Shown: in pieces, positions 6,900 to 15,795 of the stretch
How the letters are laid out: each line of letters starts with the position of its first letter
How positions within the stretch are numbered: the stretch's first letter is position 1
IMG/VR virus record: IMGVR_UViG_3300017749_000104
Span: 1-27,263 of that record
From: a virus
DNA: 27,263 bases
Direction: 5' to 3' (one strand)
The notes under the pieces: generated by a model
The model's input: only the letters and a program-made list of their open reading frames with translations
Told to the model about the DNA's origin: nothing
Databases searched by the model: none
Made by a program: the position numbers and the translations under genes

Positions 6900-7456
6900 A
6901 GAACCTAAACGAGGTAATTATTCGCTTTGCAGATGAAGTCGTGAAGTCGGCACGTCGGCACCTTGGGGGGCGTAGGATAGGCAAGAACAAGAGTTACGGC
7001 GTAGCAACTGGAACGCTTAAACGATCGCTTTCGTATCGCATAAGGGTACGAGGTAACGAGGTGCGGGAGGTCACCTTCGGGGCGAGGGGCAAGGCGAACA
7101 AATACGCCGCCTTTCTGCATTGGGGGGTAAACGGTACAGAGAAGAACCAAAAGAGCCCGTTCTTTAAGTTTCGCAAACAACCGCCTTCCTCGGTCTTTAT
7201 CCCGTGGATTCGCTCTAAGGGCATACGGCTACGCGATGAAAAGGGGCGATTTAAGAAACAAAGCGAGAGCAACATGAACAGCCTCGCGTTCTTAATTGCT
7301 CGCAGCGTAAAACGTAAGGGAATCGTTGGACTGCGGTTCTATGAGAAAGCCTTCACCGCCGTCTCAGGTCGCTTCAATAAACAAATAGGCGAAGCGGTAG
7401 CGGAAGACTTAAAAGACAAGTTCAAGTTAAATCTCGGTAATATAACAGTAAAGTAA
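6896..7456 (+). CDS. HK97 gp10-like tail completion / neck protein
   Basis: 186 residues, strongly basic. The N-terminal helix (FADEVVKSARRHLG) is followed by the family signature in which a GVATGTLKRSLSYRI strand leads to KYAAFLHWGVNGT. Later come PWIRSKGIRLRDEKGRF and LAFLIARSVKRKGI. This order (helix, RS-Y strand, YA-F-HWG turn, IA-I--KGI helix, C-terminal helix) is that of HK97 gp10-like head-tail joining/tail completion proteins, which cap the tail tube or form the neck. The start at 6896 overlaps the EF-hand ORF stop. The next gene begins at its own stop (TAATG). Confidence 0.75.
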   Translation: MKNLNEVIIRFADEVVKSARRHLGGRRIGKNKSYGVATGTLKRSLSYRIRVRGNEVREVTFGARGKANKYAAFLHWGVNGTEKNQKSPFFKFRKQPPSSVFIPWIRSKGIRLRDEKGRFKKQSESNMNSLAFLIARSVKRKGIVGLRFYEKAFTAVSGRFNKQIGEAVAEDLKDKFKLNLGNITVK

Positions 7457-8715
7457 TGGCATCTATTGACAACGGCCCAACCGCAGGCTCTTGGTTACCA
7501 GCCGGGCAAAAGCTACTTTTTACTCTTGTCCCCGATGAAACGGTAACATCCGACTATCGATATATAGTCCAGATAGAGGAGAACGGTACAATTATTTCGA
7601 AGGTTTATCTCTCTCCGAATCCAGTAAATACCGCCTTCTTGGATTTATCCGAGGCAATACTTGGGCGCTTAGAAGTAGACGCATTCAAATACGGCTCAAC
7701 CGCAACAATACACTCGCTTCATAACAAGGTGTATTCACGCTCGAACGGAAATATCAAGCGATACCGTATAAAGGTGGGACACTTCGACGGGAGCAGCGAA
7801 TCTCTTGCGGATGATACGTCCGGATATTACTACCTCTTTGCCGGATACGAACAACTCTCGCAAGGGCTGTTCCCTTCGTTCGCGGATTATTACGGTTCAA
7901 CTACCTCAAAAAAGGTATGGTTGACGGATCGCGTACCCGTGAGCAACGTAATAAACGTAAAGGCAGCCATTGAAGATAACGGGGTCGCCGCCTTCATAAA
8001 CTCGGACGATACCGGGTCCCTTATTACTCAGCTTACGTTTAAGGTTTACGACACGTTAGGCAGTCAGGAAGCCACGCTCGAATACGTGGTTAATGCGACC
8101 AACGGCGGCCTCGTCCCTACTACGGCATGGGCCGACTCTACAACGGACGGAAGTTTGTTATATGCATACGTATACCCGGCTTCGTTTGCAGCCCTTACAA
8201 GCGAGCTAAACGGAGTCACGGAGGGTTGGGCTTATTACGATGTTATCCCAAGCACCACAGGCGGGCCAGTAGGCAACACGCTACGCATTACGAACGACTG
8301 CCGATATAGCAAGAACGAAGCGGTTCAGCTTGCTTGGGCGAATACGCGCGGCGGGTGGGATTACCTTAGATTCAACGGCAAGAAGCAAAAGACGCTCACA
8401 AGGGAAGAGAAGACGTACCGAAAGATAGTCGGCGATTACAGCGGGGCGCAGTATCAAATCGGCGGCAGCGAGCGACAAATAAAGCCGTATCAACTAGAGG
8501 CGAAAGAACGCTACCAGTTAAACGGCATTCTCACGATAGAGGAACTCACCTTGCTCCAATTCTGCATGAGGAGTAAAAACGTCATGGCAAGGATTGACGG
8601 CATATGGGTTCCCGTTACCATCTCCACGAACTCGATCCAGGTAGAAGAAGAGACCGTTTCGAAGGTGTTTGTTACTTCGTTCGACGTTGAACTTGCACAG
8701 ATAATCCGATGCTAA
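7456..8715 (+). CDS. Putative structural (distal tail) protein
   Basis: 419 residues, beta-rich, with no membrane segment or catalytic motif. N-terminal GSWLPAGQKLLFTL and YRYIVQIEENG look like an immunoglobulin/FN3-like strand pattern. The middle includes YRIKVGHFDG and SGYYYLFAGYEQL, and the end carries a YQLEAKERYQLNG...LTIEEL and PVTISTNS segment. Proteins of this type precede the large baseplate-like protein in Bacteroidota siphophages, so a distal-tail or tail-tip role is likely. Its exact role is unknown. It overlaps the next gene by 7 bases. Confidence 0.7.
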   Translation: MASIDNGPTAGSWLPAGQKLLFTLVPDETVTSDYRYIVQIEENGTIISKVYLSPNPVNTAFLDLSEAILGRLEVDAFKYGSTATIHSLHNKVYSRSNGNIKRYRIKVGHFDGSSESLADDTSGYYYLFAGYEQLSQGLFPSFADYYGSTTSKKVWLTDRVPVSNVINVKAAIEDNGVAAFINSDDTGSLITQLTFKVYDTLGSQEATLEYVVNATNGGLVPTTAWADSTTDGSLLYAYVYPASFAALTSELNGVTEGWAYYDVIPSTTGGPVGNTLRITNDCRYSKNEAVQLAWANTRGGWDYLRFNGKKQKTLTREEKTYRKIVGDYSGAQYQIGGSERQIKPYQLEAKERYQLNGILTIEELTLLQFCMRSKNVMARIDGIWVPVTISTNSIQVEEETVSKVFVTSFDVELAQIIRC

Positions 8716-10937
8716 GACTCACGATCGACGGAAACGAAATAGAGCTGTACGAGAATGAACCCGTAAACCTCTCGTATCAGTTCAGCAACTTGCAAGAAAT
8801 CAACGCGAGCAGTTCAAGCTTTTCGCAGACCTTCCGCGTACCCCTGACCAAGAAGAATCAAGATTACTTCGGCCCTGTTAACGAGTTCGGACTCATTCCG
8901 GATTGGAACCCGAAGACCAAAGTAGACGCGGAGCTTACTTACAACACCATTCCGGTCATGCGGGGCTTTGTCCAGGTGAAGGCGATATACGTTCAGAAGG
9001 GCAAGTATGCAGACGTTGAAGTCGTCTTCTTTGGTGAGACGGCCAACCTTTCGCGAGACATTGGGGATGCGATGCTTTCAGACCTCGACCTTTCTACTTA
9101 CAATCACACGCTTAACGCTACGCAAATTGTATTGAGTTGGGCGGGCGGCCTTTCAAGCGGTGCAATCCGTTACGGCCTTCCTGACAAGGGGCAGAACTGG
9201 ACAAGCGAAAACATCTGGACCAATACTAACCCGCTCGAACACGGAGACTTTACCCCCTACTTCCGCGCTTCTAAGTTGTTAGAAGAGATTCTGACGGATG
9301 CGGGGTATACAATGGAGAGCGGCTTTTTCGACGGGGCTACGGGCTTCGAAGAAATTACGGATCTCTATTTGTTAATGAACAACGGCAACCGTAGTCCGAT
9401 AGGAACACAAATGCCGCAGACCGCTACAATGCTGGTTGGCTATCAATCAGACCAAAGCGGACTATTTGGAAACACGTTCAGCAACTTTCCCACGTTGAGC
9501 GAAAGCAGTCCTTTTTTTGATACTGGAAACAATTTTACTGGGGTATCATATACGCCGCCTTTTCGGGCTCTTTACACTTTTCGAATTAATATATTTGGAC
9601 GGTTGAGCCACAGCAGCCACAACATCAGCATTCGATTAGCTAAGCAATTCTCCACGTCTATTTTTGACGCTATTACAGATATGCCAGCGGCAATATTTGA
9701 CGACGTAACGCACAGTTTCATAACCCCTCCTATATTGTTGGATACTGCGGATTTTGTAAATCTGCAATATAAGAACGACACCAGCAGCCACACTTTAGCC
9801 GTAGACGGTGACGGTACAATTAGCCCGGAATCTACGTGGCTGGAAATCGTAGAAATAACAGACCCTTCGAGCGGGCAAACGGTGGACGTGGCCGCTAATA
9901 TGCCCGTTATGAAGCAGATAGATTTCGTGTCGGGTTTGCAGAAGATGTTTAACCTCGTATTTATCGCCGATAGAAACAACGCGAAAAAGCTATACGTTGA
10001 GCCGTTTAATACTTACATAGCCGGAGGCGCACAAAAGGACTGGACGAATCTAATAGACCTCTCTAAAGACATTACAATAGAGCCAACGACGGACCTACAA
10101 TCGAGGCGGTACGATTGGACTCATTCGAACGGAAAAGACCTTGTTAACGATTTGGTATTCAAAAACGCGTCACGGGTGTACGGGCGATATCGCGTGGACG
10201 ACCCGGAGAACGATTTCGCATCGGGTACGAAAGAGATTAAAAGCCCGTTCGCTCCGCACGTCGCCTCCTATATTCCGGAAACTCAATTCGCCGTCCACCG
10301 GATGTTGGTAGACACCGACCAAGACGACAAGCGAATTAAAGACCCGCTTCCGCGTTTGGCCTTTTGGAACGGCGGAATAGCTGGTTCAGTTTACTTCTTT
10401 AACGATGCTAATTCTGCTGCGCAAACCGCTACGGCGTACCCCGCCTTCTCGCAGTATTCCGTTTTAGAGGCTTCAGTTGAGGACGAAGATTTGAGTTTCG
10501 GACCGGAGCAACCTTTCCACATCGTAGAAGCCAACCCGCTAAACACGTTGTATTACAAATATTGGTCGCCTTTCGTGAATCAGTTGTACAGTTCCGACGC
10601 TCGCAAGCTCACCGCGTTCTTTCGGTTGACACGGGCGGACATTGCTACGTTCGAGTTTTCGGATAAGATTTACCTCAAGGATACCTACTGGCGGATCCTT
10701 TCAATCTCGTATGACGCCACAGGTGAAGACCTCGTTAAGGTGGAGCTGCTCAAGGTGTTGAGCGACATTCGCGATTGCCAATTTATACCGACGGGCATAG
10801 ATAAGGCAAATGGTAAAATTCAGTTCTCAAACCCGGCAGGCGCAACGGTTGACCAAGTAACGCGGGTATGTTGTGAGAAGTATGGCTACCGCTACGATAA
10901 CTCCACTTCACATTGTTACCAACAATTCGAGCAATGA
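8709..10937 (+). CDS. Large tail-tip / baseplate-hub-like protein
   Basis: 742 residues. The N-terminus (IDGNEIELYENEPVNLSYQF, then SSSFSQTFRVPLTKKN) follows a pattern I know from large tail proteins of Bacteroidota phages, where a short beta domain precedes a hub-like body. The central part has the DFTPYFRASKLLEEIL helix followed by a DAGYTME strand, and MKQIDFVSGLQKMFNLVF, a combination typical of tail-hub (gp44/gpD-like) proteins. The C-terminus carries Cys residues (CCEKYGYRYDN). It probably forms the tail tip between the tape measure and the fibers. Specific enzymatic activity is not visible. Confidence 0.65.
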   Translation: MLRLTIDGNEIELYENEPVNLSYQFSNLQEINASSSSFSQTFRVPLTKKNQDYFGPVNEFGLIPDWNPKTKVDAELTYNTIPVMRGFVQVKAIYVQKGKYADVEVVFFGETANLSRDIGDAMLSDLDLSTYNHTLNATQIVLSWAGGLSSGAIRYGLPDKGQNWTSENIWTNTNPLEHGDFTPYFRASKLLEEILTDAGYTMESGFFDGATGFEEITDLYLLMNNGNRSPIGTQMPQTATMLVGYQSDQSGLFGNTFSNFPTLSESSPFFDTGNNFTGVSYTPPFRALYTFRINIFGRLSHSSHNISIRLAKQFSTSIFDAITDMPAAIFDDVTHSFITPPILLDTADFVNLQYKNDTSSHTLAVDGDGTISPESTWLEIVEITDPSSGQTVDVAANMPVMKQIDFVSGLQKMFNLVFIADRNNAKKLYVEPFNTYIAGGAQKDWTNLIDLSKDITIEPTTDLQSRRYDWTHSNGKDLVNDLVFKNASRVYGRYRVDDPENDFASGTKEIKSPFAPHVASYIPETQFAVHRMLVDTDQDDKRIKDPLPRLAFWNGGIAGSVYFFNDANSAAQTATAYPAFSQYSVLEASVEDEDLSFGPEQPFHIVEANPLNTLYYKYWSPFVNQLYSSDARKLTAFFRLTRADIATFEFSDKIYLKDTYWRILSISYDATGEDLVKVELLKVLSDIRDCQFIPTGIDKANGKIQFSNPAGATVDQVTRVCCEKYGYRYDNSTSHCYQQFEQ

Positions 10938-11122
10938 GGAATCTTGATAACCACCGTTATATAGGAGAGGCAATACAACTACTGCAAGCCAAAGGTGAAC
11001 GGGTTCGAGTCCCGCTTTGGTTTAAGGTATTGGATTGGTTTCTCGCTACTCTTTACGTTTCTGTTCTTGGATTCGTTATATATAAAATTGGCTCATGGCT
11101 ACTCAGCAAGATTACGTTTTAA
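10934..11122 (+). CDS. Small single-pass membrane protein
   Basis: 62 residues from the ATG at 10934, which overlaps the previous TGA; an upstream TTG at 10913 would add seven residues but is less likely. The N-terminal half (HRYIGEAIQLLQAKGERVRVP) is helical and basic. Residues 34-57 form one membrane segment, followed by a short LLSKITF tail. It overlaps the tape-measure gene by 28 bases. Position between tip and tape measure suggests a tail accessory or an ejection-related membrane protein, but nothing further is supported. Part of the DNA resembles a tRNA T-arm; see rejected items. Confidence 0.65.
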   Translation: MRNLDNHRYIGEAIQLLQAKGERVRVPLWFKVLDWFLATLYVSVLGFVIYKIGSWLLSKITF

Positions 11123-12684
11123 AATTTAGCGCGGATACGGGCAACGTAAACAGCGCAATTCAGGACGTTCAAACGGGCGTAGAGGGAACGAGTGGAGCGG
11201 TATCGGGACTCACCAACCAGCTCGACAAGATGACGGGCGGAGCCGTTTCCGGCTTCCGCAATCTTACCGGAGGACTAAAGAACGGGGTCACGGGGTTGAA
11301 GTCGTTCAAGGTCGCCCTCGCTGCTACGGGAATAGGGCTTCTTCTTGTGGCTATCGGTTCACTTGTCTCCTTCTTCACAAGCACAAAGAGAGGAGCGGAA
11401 CAACTCAAAGTAGCAACTGCGGCCCTAGGTGCTGCCTTCGACGTTTTACGCGATCGCGTTTCCAAGATTGGGGGCGCATTGGTGAAGTTTTTTACCGGGG
11501 ACTTCTCCGGAGCTTTGGAAGATGTTAAGGCTTCATTTACTGGAATCACTGACGAGATAATCCGAGAGACAAAGGCGGCCTCCGATTTAGAGCAAGCTAT
11601 GAACCGCCTAAAAGATGAAGAACGCGAGTTCACCAAAGCACGAGCGAAGACCAATTTAGAGATATCTAAGGCGCGTCTTTTGGCAGAGGACGACACATTG
11701 ACCGTAGAGGAGCGAATAAACGCCTTACAACGCGCCGTAGAGCTTGAGCAAACGACCGTAGATGAACAACTGCGGCTAGCTGAAGAGCGGGCGCGTATAG
11801 CACGGGAACAAGTCGCACTCGGTGAAAGCCTCGAAGAAGACCTCAATCGAGTAGCAGAAGCAGAGGCGGCGGTACTGGATCTACAATCGGCTTCACTTCG
11901 TACTCAAAAGAGACTGCAAACAGAACTCAATTCGTTACGTACCGAAGGTATCGCCAAAGCTAAGGAGGCGGCACAAGCGGAAATCGACCTAATGAAGGCG
12001 ACGGCAGAGGCCAACGCCAAGAGAAGAGAGGAAGACACCAAGACGCTACAAGTAACAACGGAGAACCAAGACAAGACCCTCCAAGTAAGTACAACGAGCC
12101 TTGCAGACCAAGTACTAGGAACGGAGACAGCGGAAGAAGAAAAGCGCAGATTGCGCCGTGAAACATTTGACGACTTCAAAGACGGTGCAGAGCTAGCGGG
12201 TCGGCAAGCCTTGGAATTCGCTCAAATGGCTTTGACCTTCCTTGGCGATTTGAACACGATCTTTACACAAGACGAAGAAAAGCGAGCAAAGCGAAGTTTT
12301 GAAATCGGTAAAAAGCTCGCCATTGTTACGACCATTATGAACACAGCCGAAGCCATAGGATCCGCACTTGCAAAAGACGGAGTTGGCCCAGGCTCTCGAT
12401 TTCTTGCAGCGGCGGCAGCCGGGGCAGCAGGAGCGGCACAAGTTGCAACGATAAGCCGACAGCAGTTTAACGCAGGAGGTACAACGGGTGGCGGGGCTAC
12501 AACAAGCGTAGACCGCCCGAACCTTACCGAACCACCATCACCCACAGCCCCTCAACTCGATCTCGGTTTTTTAGGGGGTGGAGCAGGGCAAACGGGCTTC
12601 CGTACCTACGTCGTATCCTCGGAAGTATCGAACGCCCAACAAGCCAACCAACGTATTAACGACCAAGCTACACTTGTAGGATGA
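11095..12684 (+). CDS. Tape measure protein
   Basis: 529 residues. It sets tail length and is ejected during infection. It has a repetitive Gly/Ser-rich N-terminus, a hydrophobic segment at about 73-94 (ATGIGLLLVAIGSLVSFF) and long Arg/Glu/Ala heptad-like coiled coil at about 150-345. A second helical block (about 365-415) and an Ala/Gly-rich stretch (AAAAAGAAGAAQVATI) precede a Pro-rich C-terminus. At the usual 0.15 nm per residue the tail would be about 80 nm, which fits a short siphovirus. The assembly chaperone is not adjacent as usual but lies upstream of the fiber. It couples to the protease gene by ATGA. Confidence 0.85.
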   Translation: MATQQDYVLKFSADTGNVNSAIQDVQTGVEGTSGAVSGLTNQLDKMTGGAVSGFRNLTGGLKNGVTGLKSFKVALAATGIGLLLVAIGSLVSFFTSTKRGAEQLKVATAALGAAFDVLRDRVSKIGGALVKFFTGDFSGALEDVKASFTGITDEIIRETKAASDLEQAMNRLKDEEREFTKARAKTNLEISKARLLAEDDTLTVEERINALQRAVELEQTTVDEQLRLAEERARIAREQVALGESLEEDLNRVAEAEAAVLDLQSASLRTQKRLQTELNSLRTEGIAKAKEAAQAEIDLMKATAEANAKRREEDTKTLQVTTENQDKTLQVSTTSLADQVLGTETAEEEKRRLRRETFDDFKDGAELAGRQALEFAQMALTFLGDLNTIFTQDEEKRAKRSFEIGKKLAIVTTIMNTAEAIGSALAKDGVGPGSRFLAAAAAGAAGAAQVATISRQQFNAGGTTGGGATTSVDRPNLTEPPSPTAPQLDLGFLGGGAGQTGFRTYVVSSEVSNAQQANQRINDQATLVG

Positions 12685-13619
12685 ATATATTAGAACTAGT
12701 AATAGACGAAGAGGCGGAACTCTACGGAATAGACGCTATCTCCCTCGTAGAACAACCCGCTATTGAATCGGACTTCATAGCGATGAACGCCCAACTCTTG
12801 CAATTCAAAACGCAGGACCAAGAGAAGCGAATTGTAATGGGCGCGGCTCTCATTCCGGATAAGCCTATATATCGCAAGAACGGAGAGGAAGAGTACTACG
12901 TGTACTTTTCGAAGAAGACGGTCCGCCGGGCTATGGAGCTGTACTTTAAGAACGGAAACCAAGCGAACGCCACGCTAGAACATGAGCACACTTTGAACGG
13001 GCTGCACGTCGTAGAGTCATGGATCGTAGAAGGAGAGCAAGACAAGAGCCGTATGTACGGGCTAGAAGTCCCCGTGGGTACGTGGATGGTTTCTATGAAG
13101 GTAGAGAATGACGCGATTTGGGAGAAGTTCGTAAAGGAGGGCAGCGTGAAAGGCTTCTCAATAGAAGGGTATTTCGCGAATAAGTACGAGCTAGCGAAGG
13201 CCACGGTAAAGAAGGACAAGCGATATAAGAAGGGAAAGCGCGTAGATATGGAGTCGTATAGCGATTACCCCGACGCGGTAAAGAACAACGCAAAGAGGGG
13301 TATTGAATTGAACGAGAACCAAGACAATAAATGCGCTACGCAGACGGGCAAGGTACGGGCGCAGCAACTTGCCAACGGTGAACCTATATCGGAGGAGACA
13401 ATTAAGCGAATGTATTCGTACCTCTCAAGGGCAGGCGAGTATTACGACCCTAACAGTACCACCGAATGCGGGACTATCTCCTATCTATTATGGGGAGGCA
13501 AAGCGGGCCTCCGTTGGGCGAAGTCCAAACTCACAGAGCTTGAGTTGCTGTGGGCGGTAGAGATGGAGTTAGCACTTGAGTACCTGGAGGAGCGGTTGAG
13601 TAAGGAACAAGGCGAGTAA
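12681..13619 (+). CDS. XkdF-like prohead protease with extra C-terminal domain
   Basis: 312 residues. Residues 1 to about 190 match the XkdF/peptidase S78-like pattern: MGAALIPDKPIYR (about 53-65), YVYFSKKTV, the ATLEHEH histidine motif (His101), ESWIVEG, GTWMVSMKV and KGFSIEG with candidate nucleophile Ser160. It would process the scaffold and capsid during maturation. Residues about 195-300 form a separate domain with YPDAVKNNAKRGIELNE, GKVRAQQLA, TIKRMYSYLSRA and CGTISYLLWGG, a module I know as an appended domain in other phage head proteins, of unknown role. The gene lies immediately before scaffold and capsid genes, as expected. Confidence 0.8.
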   Translation: MNILELVIDEEAELYGIDAISLVEQPAIESDFIAMNAQLLQFKTQDQEKRIVMGAALIPDKPIYRKNGEEEYYVYFSKKTVRRAMELYFKNGNQANATLEHEHTLNGLHVVESWIVEGEQDKSRMYGLEVPVGTWMVSMKVENDAIWEKFVKEGSVKGFSIEGYFANKYELAKATVKKDKRYKKGKRVDMESYSDYPDAVKNNAKRGIELNENQDNKCATQTGKVRAQQLANGEPISEETIKRMYSYLSRAGEYYDPNSTTECGTISYLLWGGKAGLRWAKSKLTELELLWAVEMELALEYLEERLSKEQGE

Positions 13620-13645
13620 ATCGTTATATAACAAATCCCTCGAAG

Positions 13646-14230
13646 ATGACACTAAAAGAACGTATCTCCGAAATCTTTGACAAGTACTCTGTTGAGTTGT
13701 CGGTCGAAGAGAATGCGGAGGTAAAATTTGCAGTTGCTACGCTAGACAGCGGGCAAGAAATCCAAACCGAGGCGGACTCTTTCGCGGTCGGTGCTTCTGT
13801 TTTCGTAGTAAATGACGAAGGCGAACAAATCCCTCTACCCGATGGTGAGTATACTTTGCAAGACGGCTCTATGTTGGTCGTCGCTGAGGGTGCAGTTACC
13901 GAAGTAAAGGAGGCAGCCGAAGAGCCAGCCGTTGAAGCGGAAGAGGAAAAGGAAGAAGAGATGACCGCAGAGGTCAAAGAGGTTGAAGCATCTACCGAGG
14001 TATTAACACGCGAAGACGTAGCAGGCATGATTGCCGAAGCTATCGAAGCAACAAAGGCGGAGTTCTCTTCACAAATCGAAGAGCGCGATGCAAAGATTAC
14101 GGAGTTGAGTAAGCAGGCCACGAAGAGCCTCTCACGCGCTCCAAAGATGGAGGCGCCAGTTTCCGTCGATTTGAAAAGTTTATCAATCCAGGAGCGCGTC
14201 GCCGCGATCCACAACCAATTCTCTAAATAA
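13646..14230 (+). CDS. Scaffold-like capsid assembly protein
   Basis: 194 residues, very acidic. The N-terminal half is a small beta domain (GQEIQTEADSFAVGASVFVV, PLPDGEYTLQDGSMLVVAEG). The middle is a Glu/Ala/Val-rich disordered stretch (about 85-120). The C-terminal half is a coiled coil (about 120-160) ending in a basic LSIQERVAAIHNQFSK tail. This layout, plus position between protease and major capsid with a TAATG overlap to the capsid gene, fits a scaffold that is removed by the XkdF-like protease. No enzyme motif is present. Confidence 0.75.
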   Translation: MTLKERISEIFDKYSVELSVEENAEVKFAVATLDSGQEIQTEADSFAVGASVFVVNDEGEQIPLPDGEYTLQDGSMLVVAEGAVTEVKEAAEEPAVEAEEEKEEEMTAEVKEVEASTEVLTREDVAGMIAEAIEATKAEFSSQIEERDAKITELSKQATKSLSRAPKMEAPVSVDLKSLSIQERVAAIHNQFSK

Positions 14231-15156
14231 TGGCTAACGCTACAGTTGGAGTCGGCACTTACGCCGGCGAAGCGGCACGTCCTTACGTAGCCGCCGCGAT
14301 TTTGTCTGCGGACACTCTCGCAAACGGTTACATTTCCGTTCTTGAAAATGTACATTCAAAAGCGGTTCTCCGCAAGTTCTCCGGCGCGGCAATCCAAGCA
14401 AACGACGACTGCGCTTTCACTACACCGGGCTCAGGTGAATTAACTTTGGGCGAGGCGGTTTTGACCGCTTCGGCTTTAAAGGTTAATGAGCAGGTTTGTA
14501 ATGCTGACCTTCGAGCGACTTGGGAATCTGCCCAGATGCGCGGACAATCTTCAGCGGCTCCCGCTGACTTCTCTGCTTTCGTTGCTCAGTACGTAGCCGC
14601 AAAGGTTGCTGAAGGCATTGAGCGAAACATCTGGCAAGGTAACTACGATTCTACCGACGGTGGAACTGATGGTACTTACACTTCATTTAACGGTATATGC
14701 GCCCAAATCGTAGCGGGAACACCTGGCGAAGAAGATACGTTCTCGGGTGCAACTACTGCTGCAAACATTCTGACTCGCATCGGCGACTTAGCTGTTCCTA
14801 ACGTAATCGCTGGAGACCCTGATACGAAGCTCTTCATGAGCCGCGCTATGAAGCAGTTGTACTACAACGCTTTGGCCGATACGTATAATTTGCCTTTCCA
14901 CGCTGAGGGAGCCGCTAACCAGTACAACGGTTACGAAATCATTACTCCCGGCGGTATGCCTGACGACACTTTCTTGTTCGCTAAGGGTGAGAACTTGTAC
15001 TTCGGAACAAACCTTTTGACTGATCACATTCAAGCTTCTGTTTTGGATTTGACAGGCGTAACGGGTGACGACGTTACTCGCGTTATCATGCAATTCTCAG
15101 GTGGTACGCAAGTGGTAGACCTCGACTCTATCGCAGTTGGTCGCCGTTCAGCTTAA
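14230..15156 (+). CDS. Major capsid protein (HK97 fold)
   Basis: 308 residues. It starts at the scaffold stop (TAATG). The N-arm (about 1-30) leads into an E-loop-like region with many small residues. A spine helix region follows (FVAQYVAAKVAEGIERNIWQGN, about 117-138), then the A-domain core with SRAMKQLYYN and NGYEIITPGG, a pattern shared by HK97-type capsids (an NGY-I-P-GMP-D strand pair). It ends with GGTQVVDLDSIAVGR. There is no delta domain since scaffolding is a separate gene. The codon mix here is more regular (GCT, GTT, ACT) than in neighbours, consistent with a very highly expressed gene. A G/C hairpin follows at 15164-15188. Confidence 0.85.
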   Translation: MANATVGVGTYAGEAARPYVAAAILSADTLANGYISVLENVHSKAVLRKFSGAAIQANDDCAFTTPGSGELTLGEAVLTASALKVNEQVCNADLRATWESAQMRGQSSAAPADFSAFVAQYVAAKVAEGIERNIWQGNYDSTDGGTDGTYTSFNGICAQIVAGTPGEEDTFSGATTAANILTRIGDLAVPNVIAGDPDTKLFMSRAMKQLYYNALADTYNLPFHAEGAANQYNGYEIITPGGMPDDTFLFAKGENLYFGTNLLTDHIQASVLDLTGVTGDDVTRVIMQFSGGTQVVDLDSIAVGRRSA

Positions 15157-15163
15157 TTGAATC

Positions 15164-15188
15164 GGGGAGGGGCCTTAAATCCCTCCCC
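15164..15188 (+). terminator. Hairpin after the capsid gene (weak terminator or mRNA stabiliser)
   Basis: GGGGAGGG (15164-15171) pairs with CCCTCCCC (15181-15188) around a 9-base loop, in the capsid/tail-tube gap. There is no T tract after it, so it may protect the capsid mRNA 3' end or reduce read-through rather than stop transcription. Confidence 0.55.
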
Positions 15189-15204
15189 ACAATTCCTCTA
15201 ACTC

Positions 15205-15726
15205 ATGGCTTGTAGTATTACAGTTTCAGGGCGTTCCTTCCCCTGTAAAGACAAAATCGGAGGAATCAAGCGCGTGTGGGTGAAAGCCTTCGATGCGGCG
15301 GATTGGGGAACGGTTGCAAACGGCGCTATTTCTGACGCTGCATCTGCGATTACCGTATTTGGATTTGAACTCACCAAGAACAGCGGTTCATTCCAGCAGA
15401 CCGTAACGGCCTCAGTTGAGAACGGAACGGTATTCTTTTCGCAGGTGGTAGAGTTGACTTTGCCCAATTTGGTAGCTGCCGATTCGGAAGAGCTGTACGA
15501 CCTTCTAAAAAGCCGCCTTTGCGTTATCGTTCAAGACAATAACGACAACTACCTTATCATGGGGCACACCACCGGAGCGGAAGCCACCGGGGGAACCTTC
15601 GGAACGGGGACCGCGAAGGGCGACCTTAACGGCTATCAAATCCAACTGACAGCAGAAGAGGCCATACCAGCCCCTCACCTTACTACCCTAACAGGCGGAA
15701 ACGTGACATTCACGGCTGGAAGCTGA
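15205..15726 (+). CDS. Major tail tube protein
   Basis: 173 residues, beta-rich. The family pattern I know from Bacteroidota siphophage tail tubes is present: N-terminal CKDKIGGIKRVWV, the SFQQTVTASVENGTVFFSQ core, ELYDLLKSRLCVIVQDNNDNY, then a TGTAKGDLNGYQIQLTAEE strand pair and a final PAPHL segment. It would polymerise into the tail tube. Position directly after the capsid gene, and flanking hairpins on both sides (15164-15188 and 15762-15792), suggest that its mRNA is handled as a separate, abundant segment. Confidence 0.8.
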   Translation: MACSITVSGRSFPCKDKIGGIKRVWVKAFDAADWGTVANGAISDAASAITVFGFELTKNSGSFQQTVTASVENGTVFFSQVVELTLPNLVAADSEELYDLLKSRLCVIVQDNNDNYLIMGHTTGAEATGGTFGTGTAKGDLNGYQIQLTAEEAIPAPHLTTLTGGNVTFTAGS

Positions 15727-15761
15727 TTTCATTTTTGTTTGGTTCAAAGGTTACAGGACGG

Positions 15762-15792
15762 GGGAGGGCATTAGTCCTCCCTTTTCTTTTTT
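15762..15792 (+). terminator. Intrinsic terminator after the tail-tube gene
   Basis: GGGAGG (15762-15767) pairs with CCTCCC (15776-15781) around an 8-base loop, followed by a T-rich tract (TTTTCTTTTTT, 15782-15792). It lies 35 bases after the tail-tube stop and 3 bases before the next ATG. It would partly end transcription of the highly expressed capsid/tail-tube segment before portal and connector. Confidence 0.75.
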
Positions 15793-15795
15793 AAT

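Noticed and set aside
10949-11022. Possible tRNA: a T-arm-like stretch (CGGG TTCGAGT CCCG, 11000-11014) with a partial acceptor pairing to 10949-10953.
   Set aside because: No D-arm or anticodon stem can be formed, two acceptor pairs fail, and the DNA is fully explained as coding sequence for the 62-residue membrane protein.
11169-11846. Minus-strand open frame opposite the tape-measure gene (225 codons).
   Set aside because: Composition (Ser/Arg-rich) is the usual shadow of a Glu/Ala/Lys coiled-coil gene on the other strand.
13624-14355. Long open frame on the minus strand opposite the scaffold and capsid start (243 codons).
   Set aside because: Ser/Thr/Ala-rich, low-complexity translation mirrors the acidic coding strand, which carries a good gene with coupled start and stop; no minus-strand promoter is visible.
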